A stretch of DNA of 64,000 nucleotides from JANSWY01 sp965243755 (GTDB lineage Bacteria; Bacteroidota; Bacteroidia; Cytophagales; Cyclobacteriaceae). The position numbers and the translations under genes are program-made. The stretch lies in NCBI GenBank assembly GCA_965243755.1, contig CBDEVW010000006.1, forward strand, positions 372,001 to 436,000. Reading direction: 5' to 3'. The notes beneath the pieces are model-generated. The model searched no databases, was not told the origin of the DNA, and saw only the letters and a program-made list of their open reading frames with translations. Shown piece by piece: positions 35,683 to 44,868 of this stretch (the first letter of the stretch is position 1; each line of letters starts with the position of its first letter).

Positions 35683-35865
35683 ATGCCAAAATCAGAATTA
35701 AAAGACGGTGCTGCTTGTGAAGTGACTGGTGGTACACACAAAGGAAAAAGAGGTTCTATTACGGACATCAAGACAAGCAAAGGCGGAAATGTCACGATTA
35801 CGGTCATTCAGGGAAATGGAGTAAGATTTAAGACACTTGCGAAGAATGTAAATGTCACTAGTTGA
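35683..35865 (+). CDS. 60-residue KOW-motif protein
   Basis: A small basic protein of 60 residues, almost entirely one KOW motif (VTGGTHKGKRGSITDIKTSK) followed by a short beta strand region (VTITVIQGNGVRFKTLAKN). KOW motifs occur in ribosomal proteins L24, L26 and S4 and in NusG and bind RNA or protein. This is not L24 (too short, wrong context) and not a fragment of a larger gene. It lies 15 bases upstream of an oxidoreductase gene, so the two may be co-transcribed. The function is unknown; an RNA-associated role is an inference. Confidence 0.7.
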   Translation: MPKSELKDGAACEVTGGTHKGKRGSITDIKTSKGGNVTITVIQGNGVRFKTLAKNVNVTS

Positions 35866-35880
35866 TAAAAATTATCGCTC

Positions 35881-36606
35881 ATGCAGACACTAGTACTTGG
35901 AGCCAGTGGAGCCACAGGAAAGCATTTGGTGGATCAGTTGCTTGACAAAGGTCATAAAGTAAAACTAATTGTAAGGACTACTGCTTCAATTCCAGAATAC
36001 TGGAAGACAAACCAATCGATTACTATCATCACTGCGTCGGTTGCAGAAATGACCCTTGATCAAATGACTGGACATTTGAAAGATTGTCAGGCAGCAGCCT
36101 CATGTCTTGGGCACAATCTAACATGGAAAGGAGTGTTTGGAAAGCCCAGGAAGCTGGTCAGAGATGCTGTCAGGTTACTGGGTGAAGCTGCTATTCACAA
36201 TGCATCAGATCAACCCATCAAAATTGTTTTGATGAACACTGCGGGAAATAGCAACAGAGATTTAAATGAATCAATTTCAATGGCCCAAAGAATAGTCATC
36301 GGACTGGTCAGGTTGTTGGTGCCACCTCATGCCGATAATGAACAGGCAGCTGATTATCTAAGAGTAAACATTGGTCAAAATAACCCTTACATCGAGTGGG
36401 TGGTGGTAAGGCCAGATACACTTATTGATGAAGATGAAGTGACCGCATACGACATGTTGCCATCCCCTTCCCGAAGTGCAATATTTAATCCTGGTAAAAC
36501 CAGCAGAATCAATGTAGGTAACTTCATGGCCAGGTTGATCAATGAGGACAAGCTATGGGATGAGTGGCGAGGGAAAATGCCTGTAATTTACAATTCAGAG
36601 CCCTGA
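35881..36606 (+). CDS. NAD(P)H-binding Rossmann oxidoreductase (atypical SDR)
   Basis: A 241-residue protein of the NAD(P)H-binding atypical short-chain dehydrogenase group. The nucleotide loop TLVLGASGATGKHLVDQLLDKG is at residues 3-24. The usual YxxxK catalytic motif is not visible, as in NmrA/BLVRB-like members. VVVRPDTLIDED is a typical late segment. It may act as a flavin or biliverdin reductase-like or regulatory protein; the substrate is unknown. The KOW gene ends 15 bases upstream, and the Lacal_2735 gene follows after 89 bases. Confidence 0.82.
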   Translation: MQTLVLGASGATGKHLVDQLLDKGHKVKLIVRTTASIPEYWKTNQSITIITASVAEMTLDQMTGHLKDCQAAASCLGHNLTWKGVFGKPRKLVRDAVRLLGEAAIHNASDQPIKIVLMNTAGNSNRDLNESISMAQRIVIGLVRLLVPPHADNEQAADYLRVNIGQNNPYIEWVVVRPDTLIDEDEVTAYDMLPSPSRSAIFNPGKTSRINVGNFMARLINEDKLWDEWRGKMPVIYNSEP

Positions 36607-36695
36607 ATTAGTTGATTCATGAGCCACACAAATTAGATATTTCTAATTGAAACCAAACCAATTGGCTAATTGACTGTTCCATAGATAAAAAAATT

Positions 36696-36869
36696 ATGTT
36701 CAATTTATTCAATTCTGAAAAAAGGAAAATTCAAAAACTTCAGAGCAGGTATGAAAAACTGATGAAGGAGGCCTATCAGCTCAGTACCATCAACAGAGAG
36801 GCCAGTGATAAGAAATACGCCGAAGCTGATCAGGTTGGGAAAGAAATTGAGGCGCTTACTCAGCAATAA
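36696..36869 (+). CDS. Lacal_2735 family small protein
   Basis: A 57-residue protein missed by length filters: ATG at 36696, TAA at 36867-36869. It opens MFNLFNSEKRKIQKLQSRYEK and has the conserved core YQLSTINREASDKKYAEA, followed by VGKEIEAL. This is the pattern of the Bacteroidota-specific Lacal_2735 (DUF6435) miniproteins, predicted to be a helical hairpin. The function is unknown. The gene is preceded by an A-rich leader and stands alone. Confidence 0.8.
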   Translation: MFNLFNSEKRKIQKLQSRYEKLMKEAYQLSTINREASDKKYAEADQVGKEIEALTQQ

Positions 36870-36958
36870 CGATACTATTATATCGTAATTGATATTCTTT
36901 CATTACATTCGTAATACAATTACTATTCATCCATGAAATTTTTTCGAATTGAGCTTAT

Positions 36959-37022
36959 TATTTAACGACCCAGGTGCTAAATGATATTTTGATTCGAGGG
37001 AATCTGACTATTTAACAACCCA
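36959..37022 (+). repeat. 14-bp direct repeat before the DUF6624 gene
   Basis: TATTTAACGACCCA (36959-36972) and TATTTAACAACCCA (37009-37022) differ at one position and are exactly 50 bases apart. The second copy ends two bases before the ATG at 37025. It could be a small local duplication or a pair of binding sites. Confidence 0.5.
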
Positions 37023-37024
37023 AT

Positions 37025-37999
37025 ATGAGTATTAAGTTATTCACTACAGTTTTAGGGATTACTGGCCTTTTTCATTTGTCCTTGAATGCTCAGGATGGTT
37101 ACAATCATTTTATATCAGAGGCTGAATCTCTATTTGCTTCCGAGCATTATCAGGAAGCAGCAAATAAGTATAAGGAGGCATTTAGAATCAACAATGGCAG
37201 GGCATTTACTAAGGATAGATACAAAGCTGCCTGTGCGATGGCGATTTCAGGAGAACCGGATGAGGCTTTTTTTCATCTGTTTTATATCGCAAAGAACCAG
37301 TTCATACTTTATGAAGATTATGAAGAGATATCTGGTGATCGGCTGTTAAAACCACTTCATGCTTTGGATCAGTGGCAAACGCTAATTGAATTAGTAAAAC
37401 GCAATAAAGAAGAATACGGGAAACAGTATGACCATGATTTAATTACTTTGCTGGACTCAATTCATCATTTAGACCAGTTATATCGGAATCAGCTTGATTC
37501 TGTTATTCAATATTTTGGTAGAGCATCAAAGGAGTTTAACCATTTGGCCACCAAAATGCATGAAACTGATTCTTTAAATACGAAATTCATAACTCAGCTG
37601 CTGGATAATCGTGGATGGCTTGGTCCGAAAGTGGTTGGCAATCAAGGTTCAACTACAATTTGGCTTGTCATTCAACATTCTGAAAAAGCTATACAGGAAA
37701 AGTATTTGCCAATGATGAGAACGGCTTTTGAAAAAGGGGAGGCCTTGGGAAGTCAATTGGCCCTCCTGGAGGATAGAGTGCGGATGAGGAATGGGGAAAA
37801 ACAAATTTATGGAAGCCAAATACTTACTGACGATGAAAGTGGAGAACTCTATGTTTACCCACTAATTGATCCTGAAAAAGTAAATGAAAGAAGGGCCTCT
37901 GCTGGCATGGAGTCAATAGAACAGTATCTTTCTTATTTTGGGCTGGAATGGGACGTTGAGAAGCATTTGGAAAGAATAAATAAAATGGACGGGGGCTAA
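37025..37999 (+). CDS. Secreted DUF6624-type protein
   Basis: A 324-residue exported protein with a signal peptide (about 1-22, LGITGLFHLSLNA). The first half (about 25-110) looks TPR-like (AESLFASEHYQEAANKYKEA). The second half (about 190-315) has the DUF6624 pattern, with RGWLGPKVVGNQGSTTIWLVIQHS, YLPMMRTAFEKGEA, LALLEDRVRMRNGEKQIYGSQ and YPLIDPEKVNERRASAGM. DUF6624 proteins are common in Bacteroidota; no activity is known. The gene is flanked by a 14-bp direct repeat upstream and a 396-base non-coding region downstream. Confidence 0.75.
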   Translation: MSIKLFTTVLGITGLFHLSLNAQDGYNHFISEAESLFASEHYQEAANKYKEAFRINNGRAFTKDRYKAACAMAISGEPDEAFFHLFYIAKNQFILYEDYEEISGDRLLKPLHALDQWQTLIELVKRNKEEYGKQYDHDLITLLDSIHHLDQLYRNQLDSVIQYFGRASKEFNHLATKMHETDSLNTKFITQLLDNRGWLGPKVVGNQGSTTIWLVIQHSEKAIQEKYLPMMRTAFEKGEALGSQLALLEDRVRMRNGEKQIYGSQILTDDESGELYVYPLIDPEKVNERRASAGMESIEQYLSYFGLEWDVEKHLERINKMDGG

Positions 38000-38053
38000 T
38001 ATCAATTTTAACCAAAAAGTACTCCAGAAATTACGCGTATTTTACGCTATTTA

Positions 38054-38085
38054 AAAACGACCGCACGTTTCCCCTAAAACGACCG
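38054..38085 (+). promoter_or_regulatory. Tandem AAAACGACCG boxes at 22-bp spacing
   Basis: AAAACGACCG occurs at 38054-38063 and again at 38076-38085. Two ~10-bp direct repeats 22 bp apart (two helical turns) match the layout of LytTR-type response regulator sites. The boxes lie 310 bases upstream of the SulP start, so their target is uncertain. Confidence 0.4.
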
Positions 38086-38344
38086 GCGGTATTTGAAGGA
38101 CATATTTTATGTTGATTTTTTAAGGAACAGTTTTGTGCTTTTGATATCCTTTCATTAGTAATCTGGCAATTGTTAAAAGGCGCAAGTGAAATACAATCAA
38201 ACAAAAAGTACGTTGTTGTGTAGTTTTCGTTTGCTTTTAGGTTTTTATTCCAAACATTAAATGGTGAATTTCAGTGCTTGCAGTATAAAAACTCATTTAT
38301 CAATGAAATTATTGAAATATTGATAAGATTTTAACAAAACAATC

Positions 38345-38371
38345 ATTTCATTGAAATTATTTCTAACTTTG
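38345..38371 (+). promoter_or_regulatory. Candidate SulP promoter and operator
   Basis: The palindrome ATTTCA-T-TGAAAT (38345-38357) is followed seven bases later by TAACTTTG (38364-38371), an exact TAnnTTTG box, 25 bases before the SulP ATG at 38396. The left arm also pairs with TCAATGAAAT at 38300-38309. Confidence 0.5.
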
Positions 38372-38395
38372 CCCCTTTTTTAACAATCGGGTAAA

Positions 38396-40000
38396 ATGCG
38401 TAAACTGTTTCATAATTTCACCAGCAATCCTAAAAATGATATACTTTCCGGTCTTACAGTGGCACTTGCTCTTGTGCCTGAGGCAGTGGCTTTTGCCTTT
38501 GTTGCGGGAGTTGATCCCCTGGTTGGTCTGTATGGGGCTTTCATGATGGGTATAGTTACTTCATTGTTTGGAGGACGCCCAGGAATGATCTCCGGAGCTA
38601 CCGGAGCAATGGCAGTGGTAATGGTCCATATGATTCAGAAAGGAAATGAGGTGGGGCTTAATTTGGTAAACCCTGTTGATAACCTTGGTTTGCAATGGCT
38701 GTTCATCACCCTGCTTTTGGTAGGATTAATTCAAATGGCAGCAGGTTTCCTCAGATTGGGGAAATTTGTGAGGCTGATTCCCCACCCGGTGATGATGGGC
38801 TTTGTAAATGGTTTGGCGATTGTTATTTTCCTGGCACAACTTGGGATGTTTAAGGACAGTTCTTCTCAGTGGTTGTCTGGTCAGGAGCTTTACATCATGA
38901 TTGGACTGGTAGGTTTGACTATGGCCATTATGTTTTTGCTTCCCAAACTGACCAGCAAACTTCCAGCCGCTCTAGTGGCAATTATCATTGTAGCATGTGT
39001 GACCATATTTGGTGGGATCGAAGTAAGCACCGTTGGATCATTTATCAGAGATGGTGGAGGTTCCGGCTTAAAGGGCTCATTACCGTCATTTCAGTTTCAG
39101 ATTTTTGGATTACTAGACACCATCAATGGCCATTGGGGGCTAATAATCTCAACTGCATTTTTGCTGGCTGCCGTAGGTTTGATAGAATCATTAATGACGC
39201 TGAATTTAGTCGATGAAATTACTGAAAGCAGAGGTAGCGGCAACCGGGAATGTGTAGCGCAGGGAGGTGCCAATATACTGAATGGCCTTTTTGGGGGAAT
39301 GGGCGGATGCGCCATGATTGGTCAGTCGATTATCAATGTGAATTCAGGTGGAAGAGGTAGATTGTCTGGCGCTGTTGCAGCCGTAGCATTGCTATGTTTC
39401 ATATTGTTTGGAGCACCATTAATCGAGCAAATTCCAATTGCAGCCCTTGTTGGGGTAATGTTTATGGTTGTCATAGGTACCTTCGCATGGAGTAGCTTCA
39501 GAGTAATCCGTAAAATTCCACTCGCAGATGCTTTTGTGCTTGTTGCCGTATCTGCTATAACCGTATGGCAGGATCTGGCTATCGCTGTAATCGCAGGCGT
39601 GATCATATCTGCTTTGGTATTTGCCTGGCAAAATGCCACAATGATTCGAGCCAGAAAACGAATCAAAGAAGATGGAACTAAAGTTTATGAAATATGGGGG
39701 CCACTTTTTTTTGGATCGGTGCAATCTTTTAGTACCAAGTTCGATCCCAAAACTGATCCTGATAAAATTGAGATTGATTTTATAGAATCACGGGTCAGTG
39801 ATCATTCTGGGGTAGAAGCTATCAATAACCTGGCACACAAGTATTTAAGTTTAGGTAAAGAAATCAAATTAACTCACCTCAGTCCGGAGTGCAAAACGCT
39901 CCTGTTGAAGGCAGATCCAAAATTTGCAGAGGTCATTGAATCTTCTATAGATGACCCAAGATATTATGTAGTTACAGACCTGGTAGATAAGGAAGTCTAA
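38396..40000 (+). CDS. SulP family anion transporter with STAS domain
   Basis: A 534-residue transporter of the SulP (SLC26) family. The N-terminal motif NDILSGLTVALALVPEAVAFAFVAGVDPLVGLYGAFM is characteristic. Around eleven to thirteen hydrophobic helices follow, to about residue 415. Family segments IPHPVMMGFVNGLAIVIFL and QGGANILNGLFGGMGGCAMIGQS are present. A STAS domain fills about 430-530 (YEIWGPLFFGSVQSF, HSGVEAINNLAHKY). Substrates could be sulfate, bicarbonate or other anions. A palindrome and a -7 box lie just upstream. The stop overlaps the end of the convergent lipoprotein gene. Confidence 0.92.
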   Translation: MRKLFHNFTSNPKNDILSGLTVALALVPEAVAFAFVAGVDPLVGLYGAFMMGIVTSLFGGRPGMISGATGAMAVVMVHMIQKGNEVGLNLVNPVDNLGLQWLFITLLLVGLIQMAAGFLRLGKFVRLIPHPVMMGFVNGLAIVIFLAQLGMFKDSSSQWLSGQELYIMIGLVGLTMAIMFLLPKLTSKLPAALVAIIIVACVTIFGGIEVSTVGSFIRDGGGSGLKGSLPSFQFQIFGLLDTINGHWGLIISTAFLLAAVGLIESLMTLNLVDEITESRGSGNRECVAQGGANILNGLFGGMGGCAMIGQSIINVNSGGRGRLSGAVAAVALLCFILFGAPLIEQIPIAALVGVMFMVVIGTFAWSSFRVIRKIPLADAFVLVAVSAITVWQDLAIAVIAGVIISALVFAWQNATMIRARKRIKEDGTKVYEIWGPLFFGSVQSFSTKFDPKTDPDKIEIDFIESRVSDHSGVEAINNLAHKYLSLGKEIKLTHLSPECKTLLLKADPKFAEVIESSIDDPRYYVVTDLVDKEV

Positions 40001-40413
40001 CCTTTTTTCTTTTTGGTTTTAGTTTTAGTTGTCAGGTCATAAATGTAGGTATAATCATCCGGCGTTTGGTTTGCACCCATAATGCCGGGTGTCAAAAATA
40101 TTTCCACGGATTGATCTGTTGCCCACTTTACCGTTCCATTCGATATTTCTTCTGAGTAGATCAGATCACCTGTTTTTATTTCGTATATATGAAAGCTGAC
40201 GTAGCTACCCGGACCTTGTTCCAGAGGTGTGGCTACTTGACATAATATATGAGTTGATGTTCCATTGGTGGAGCAATCAGTACCTTCTCCCAACGCATTT
40301 TCCGCTTTTACTTTCAATGAATCAATCGGTTGGTTCTGGTTTTTAGAGTTTTTACATTGGATAAATATTACAAATAAAACCAGAGAAAGGGATAGTACTA
40401 TGTTTTTCATCAT
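39997..40413 (-). CDS. Small lipoprotein of unknown function
   Basis: A 138-residue lipoprotein with signal KNIVLSLSLVLFVIFIQC (lipobox FIQC, Cys about residue 20). The mature region has two Cys (DCSTNGTSTHILCQ) and a beta-rich core (SYVSFHIYEIKTGDLIYSEE, VEIFLTPGIMGANQTPDDYTY), ending in a lysine-rich tail (TKTKTKKKKG). I do not recognise a family. It is convergent with the SulP gene; the stop codons overlap by four bases. Confidence 0.6.
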   Translation of the reverse strand: MMKNIVLSLSLVLFVIFIQCKNSKNQNQPIDSLKVKAENALGEGTDCSTNGTSTHILCQVATPLEQGPGSYVSFHIYEIKTGDLIYSEEISNGTVKWATDQSVEIFLTPGIMGANQTPDDYTYIYDLTTKTKTKKKKG

Positions 40414-40529
40414 TGAGGTGGTTTGGTGTATGTGATCCCCTCAATATACACAGACTTTTTAATCTACGGGACCAATTCGGACTGCAATAATTTCACTATC
40501 TTTAATCACACACGCCAAAACTTTAACTT

Positions 40530-43500
40530 ATGAATACCAACCTAATAAAGCGCCTGGCTTTATCCACTCTCTTCGTTTCAATTGTATCAACCTTCTGGTT
40601 AATCAACTCCAATTCCAACTCAGAGAGGGAGCAATATGAAGCCTACCTGAATGAACACCCTTTCTTGAACAGAGACTACAATGAAATTTCAGAGTTGCCA
40701 AAGCAGGATCGACCGGACCTGGCATTTGAATTGGAATATCTACTAACCATGGACCCTAAAACCAGGAAACCTGAAAGACAAAGGCTGTTTGACACCTACC
40801 AAAAACTTAAAAAGCAGGGAACTTATCAGAGAAGATCAGATGTCCCTTGGGTAGAAAGAGGTCCATCCAATATTGGGGGCAGAACCAGGGCCATCGCTTT
40901 CGATCCATCCAGTAGTAATAAAGTGTGGGCGGGCGGTGTTACTGGTGGCTTATGGTACAATAATGACATAACCAGCTCTTCTTCCCAGTGGCAAAGCATC
41001 GATGACTTTTGGGATAACCTGTCAATTACAGCCATTGCTTTTGATCCTACGAACGCAAGTGTAATCTATGTAGGGACAGGCGAGGGTTGGGGTGCAGGTA
41101 CCAGTAGAGGAGAAGGTGTCTGGAAATCCGAGGATGGTGGGTCCAACTGGAATCAGCTTAGCTCATCCACTTCTTTTAGCTACGTAAATGACATCATCAT
41201 ACGTAACGAATCTGGAACAGGCGTTTTATACATAGCTACCTCTCAAAATTATTATGAAGGGAGCTACCATGGTGTTAACGGAATCTACAGATCGGATGAT
41301 GGAGGAGCAACTTTTGATCAGGTAGCCACTTTCGGAGCAACAGATCTTAGCCTGGCAGCTGATGAACGAATTTGGGCTGGAACTACGTCAGGAGCCGTAT
41401 TCTTTTCCGATGGAGGAACCAGCTTTACACAATCTGTGTCCACCGGAAACGGGAGGATTGCCCTGGCAAGTGCACCGTCAAATGCTAATTATGTTTATGC
41501 CCTCGTAGAAAATGGTGGTGAAGTAGAAATGGTCATGTATACCGATGATCAGGGAGCCAACTGGTATCAGGGCAATGAGCCAGCAGATGTGGATACAGGA
41601 ATCCCTGATACAGATTTTACCAGAGGACAAGCTTGGTATGATCTGGTTGTTGCTGTTGATCCAAATGATGAAAATACAGTAATAGTTGGAGGTATTGATT
41701 TGTTCCGAACAACGGATGGTGCTACCAATTGGGATCAAATCTCCAAGTGGTCAAACAACAATAACCTGTTTGATCTTAATGCTTCTTTGGTTCATGCCGA
41801 TCAACATGCTATTATTTTTAAGCCCGGCAGTTCAACGGAGGTTGTTTTCGGAACAGACGGAGGAATCTATTATAGTTCAGATATTGCCAATGCCGCTACA
41901 TCGGATGTGATTCATAGTAGAAATACGGGCTATAATGTTACCCAATTCTATACCTGTGCAATTCATCCCACAGCAGGTACTGATCAGTTTCTCGCGGGTT
42001 CACAGGATAACGGGACACAAAGGTTTACCACCTCAGGAATAAATGAAACCAATGATGTTTATGGAGGAGACGGGGCATATTGTGCCATTGATCAGACAGA
42101 ACCACATATTCAGATCGTGTCCTACGTACGAAATTATTATGGTGTGTCTACCAATGAAGGACAGTCTTTTACTACTGTTGTTACCGATCAAAGCACTGGC
42201 TTATTTATTAACCCAGCAGATTATGATGATAATTTGAATATCCTCTATTCTTCTATGAATGAGTCAGGCATACATAGAATTAAGGATATTGGTGGTAGTG
42301 AATCTATTGGCAGTATCAGTGTGAACCTGGGAAGTACATCATCTCATTTGAGAGTATCTCCATATACCACAAGCTCAACTACTTTGTTTGCAGGTACATT
42401 GTCGGGAAGACTTTTTAAAATAACCAATGCCGATTCAGATACACCGGTTTCTTCTGAAATTACAGGTGCTTCTTTCCCATCAGCGAGTATCTCTTGTGTA
42501 GAAATCGGGGCAAGTGAAGACGAGCTACTGGTGACTTTTTCTAACTATGGAGTCACTTCAATCTGGTATACAAATGATGGGGGTAGCAATTGGAGCAATA
42601 AAGAAGGAGATTTTCCAGATATGCCATTGCGGTGGGCACTATTCAATCCTCAAAATAGAAGTGAAGTTATACTGGCAACTGACCTGGGTGTGTGGTCAAC
42701 CAGTGATATTTCGGCTTCTTCACCCCAATGGAGCCCAAGTAACAGCGAGTTTGCCAATGTAAGAGTGGATATGCTGCAATATCGCGAAAGTGATAACGAA
42801 CTGATTGCTGCTACCCATGGCAGAGGACTCTTTTCCAGCAACCGATTTGGGGAAGCCGCACCTAATGTTGACTTCCGGGCAGATCAAACCATTAGCTGTT
42901 CAGGTGACCTGACTGTTAACTTTACCAACCTTACCAGCAGCAGTCCTTCCGCAACGAGCTTTGAGTGGAGTTTTCCAGGGGGATCGCCATCTTCTTCCAC
43001 CCTGGAAACCCCACCAGCAATTACTTACTCAACACCTGGAAATTATGATGTTACACTGATAGTTACCAATGACATAGGTCAATCAACGGAAACAAAAAGC
43101 AATTACATTAATGTGGCAAGTGCACTTGTCATTCCAATGGCAGAGGGTTTTGAAGGTTCCTCGTTCCCTCCTGAGTGCTGGGTGGCCGCACGTGGAATTA
43201 ACGGTTTGGGTACTTCGTCAGACTGGACTCAAATAACTACGGGTACGAATTCAGGTGCTGGAGCTGCCTATGTGCAATATGAAAATGTGACCGGTGGTTT
43301 GGCAGAGGACTGGTTAATTACACCTTTGATTGATTTTTCCGATGGGTTAAAAACTCAGATCAGCTTTTATATGAAGGATAGTTACAGTACCGACTATGGT
43401 TCACAATATGAATTGCGTTATTCCGTATCGTCACAAACCGACTTGTCATCATTCAACACTATCACTACATGGGGAGAGTCTGATGTATCTACTAATTGGG

Positions 43501-44654
43501 AGCAATACATCCGTGATATTAGTGTTTTGGATGGAATGGAAGCTTACCTCGCATTCGTCATGGTGCAAGATGATGGTGATGATTGGGCATTGGATGATAT
43601 TGAAATATATAATACGACTATTGCGATTGAGATTTCAGGGAATACTGAGATATGCAGTAACGAATCTACAACTTTAACAGTCACTTTTGATTCGGACTTT
43701 GCTTATCAATGGCAATTGGATGGATTTGATATTGACGGAGCGACCAACTCAACATTCTCACCTACAACCTCCGGGTCTTACTCAGTGAATATAACTTACG
43801 GAAGTAATGTTGTTACCACTGGTGCTGTTGACATCATAGTTCATGAGCAACCTGTGATCACAGACCAGACCGAAAGTTTCACTATATGTTCATCGGAAAC
43901 GGTCACCTTAAATGTTACGGATGATGGAAGCTCGACCATTTACCAATGGTTTGCTGACAATGAACAGCTTTCAGACGGAGGACAATATAGTGGCACCACC
44001 AGCGCTACACTTCAAATTGAAGACATCACTCTGGATAATGCAGCTACATATTATTGTGTGCTTACCAATGGCACATGCGAGGTGTATTCTAATGATATTG
44101 TTATGGACGTAATCCAGGCTCCTGCAATCAGCACTCAGCCGGTTTCAGTAGAATCCTGTGGTGAAGAGACAGTTACTTTTAGTGTTTCTGTTGATGGCTC
44201 TGATCTCGGGTATCAATGGTTTGTGGATGGTACCGCGATTACAGATGATACACAAATCACAGGTTCTGCTACTAATCAACTGGTAATTTCAAATGCTTCC
44301 GGAATTAATGAAGGTACGTATCACTGCGAAATTACATCAGATTGTGAGCTTCTGGTCTCAGAAGCGGTTACGTTAACTGTATCTGTTTGTACCAGTTCCG
44401 ACAAGCTCACTACTGAAGAGGTTTTAGTTTTTCCAAACCCATCTGAAGGAGTGATTACAATTGATTTAACTCAACAGGTGTTAGCTGACATTCAAGCTGT
44501 CGAGGTTATCAACTTAAATGGAAAGGTGATTAGAAGAGAGCTAAAGGTCAATTCCAGGATAAGAATTGATTTGGAAAACGAAACACCCGGATTGTATTTT
44601 GTTAGACTGGTGACTCCAAATGGCGTGATTAATGAATCATTCTATTTGAGATAG
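40530..44654 (+). CDS. Large secreted BNR-propeller protein with T9SS sorting domain
   Basis: A 1374-residue exported protein. After an N-terminal hydrophobic signal there is a propeller of BNR/sortilin-type repeats at about 105-775 (GPSNIGGRTRAIAFDP; several Asp boxes such as SEDGGSNW and TDDQGANW). A PKD domain (about 785-865, TSFEWSFPGGSPS) and a choice-of-anchor J-like jelly-roll (about 870-1030, GFEGSSFPPECWVAA, DDWALDDIEIY) follow. Three Ig-like domains (about 1035-1285) come next. The last ~75 residues form the T9SS type A sorting domain (VFPNPSEGVITIDL, LNGKVIRREL, GLYFVRLVTPNG). The protein is expected to cross the outer membrane through the type IX machinery and may bind or degrade glycans or proteins. 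Confidence 0.85.
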   Translation: MNTNLIKRLALSTLFVSIVSTFWLINSNSNSEREQYEAYLNEHPFLNRDYNEISELPKQDRPDLAFELEYLLTMDPKTRKPERQRLFDTYQKLKKQGTYQRRSDVPWVERGPSNIGGRTRAIAFDPSSSNKVWAGGVTGGLWYNNDITSSSSQWQSIDDFWDNLSITAIAFDPTNASVIYVGTGEGWGAGTSRGEGVWKSEDGGSNWNQLSSSTSFSYVNDIIIRNESGTGVLYIATSQNYYEGSYHGVNGIYRSDDGGATFDQVATFGATDLSLAADERIWAGTTSGAVFFSDGGTSFTQSVSTGNGRIALASAPSNANYVYALVENGGEVEMVMYTDDQGANWYQGNEPADVDTGIPDTDFTRGQAWYDLVVAVDPNDENTVIVGGIDLFRTTDGATNWDQISKWSNNNNLFDLNASLVHADQHAIIFKPGSSTEVVFGTDGGIYYSSDIANAATSDVIHSRNTGYNVTQFYTCAIHPTAGTDQFLAGSQDNGTQRFTTSGINETNDVYGGDGAYCAIDQTEPHIQIVSYVRNYYGVSTNEGQSFTTVVTDQSTGLFINPADYDDNLNILYSSMNESGIHRIKDIGGSESIGSISVNLGSTSSHLRVSPYTTSSTTLFAGTLSGRLFKITNADSDTPVSSEITGASFPSASISCVEIGASEDELLVTFSNYGVTSIWYTNDGGSNWSNKEGDFPDMPLRWALFNPQNRSEVILATDLGVWSTSDISASSPQWSPSNSEFANVRVDMLQYRESDNELIAATHGRGLFSSNRFGEAAPNVDFRADQTISCSGDLTVNFTNLTSSSPSATSFEWSFPGGSPSSSTLETPPAITYSTPGNYDVTLIVTNDIGQSTETKSNYINVASALVIPMAEGFEGSSFPPECWVAARGINGLGTSSDWTQITTGTNSGAGAAYVQYENVTGGLAEDWLITPLIDFSDGLKTQISFYMKDSYSTDYGSQYELRYSVSSQTDLSSFNTITTWGESDVSTNWEQYIRDISVLDGMEAYLAFVMVQDDGDDWALDDIEIYNTTIAIEISGNTEICSNESTTLTVTFDSDFAYQWQLDGFDIDGATNSTFSPTTSGSYSVNITYGSNVVTTGAVDIIVHEQPVITDQTESFTICSSETVTLNVTDDGSSTIYQWFADNEQLSDGGQYSGTTSATLQIEDITLDNAATYYCVLTNGTCEVYSNDIVMDVIQAPAISTQPVSVESCGEETVTFSVSVDGSDLGYQWFVDGTAITDDTQITGSATNQLVISNASGINEGTYHCEITSDCELLVSEAVTLTVSVCTSSDKLTTEEVLVFPNPSEGVITIDLTQQVLADIQAVEVINLNGKVIRRELKVNSRIRIDLENETPGLYFVRLVTPNGVINESFYLR

Positions 44655-44685
44655 TCAGGAAACAGATTTTCAAAAAATCATAAAT

Positions 44686-44725
44686 TGGGGCCAATTCTGT
44701 ATTAATTGAATTGGCCCCATTTTTA
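44686..44725 (+). terminator. Intrinsic terminator of the T9SS protein gene
   Basis: TGGGGCCAATT (44686-44696) pairs perfectly with AATTGGCCCCA (44709-44719) and is followed by five T. Confidence 0.88.
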
Positions 44726-44868
44726 TCATTCGTTGATAACTTAAACGTTCAGAATCTCTCCCAATTTATCGACGACTTTAATTTACCTGGACCCTAATTT
44801 TGGTTGTTCATCGAATACTGGCATGGTATTGGTAACAGTTGCCCAAAAAATGTGTTAAATATAGTAGG

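Larger units (their letters stand above)
38000..38395. other. Non-coding region upstream of the SulP transporter
   Basis: This 396-base interval contains no credible ORF. It holds two tandem AAAACGACCG boxes (38054 and 38076), an inverted repeat TCAATGAAAT (38300-38309)/ATTTCATTGA (38345-38354), a 13-bp palindrome ATTTCA-T-TGAAAT (38345-38357) and an exact TAACTTTG -7 box (38364-38371) just before the SulP gene. Confidence 0.6.
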
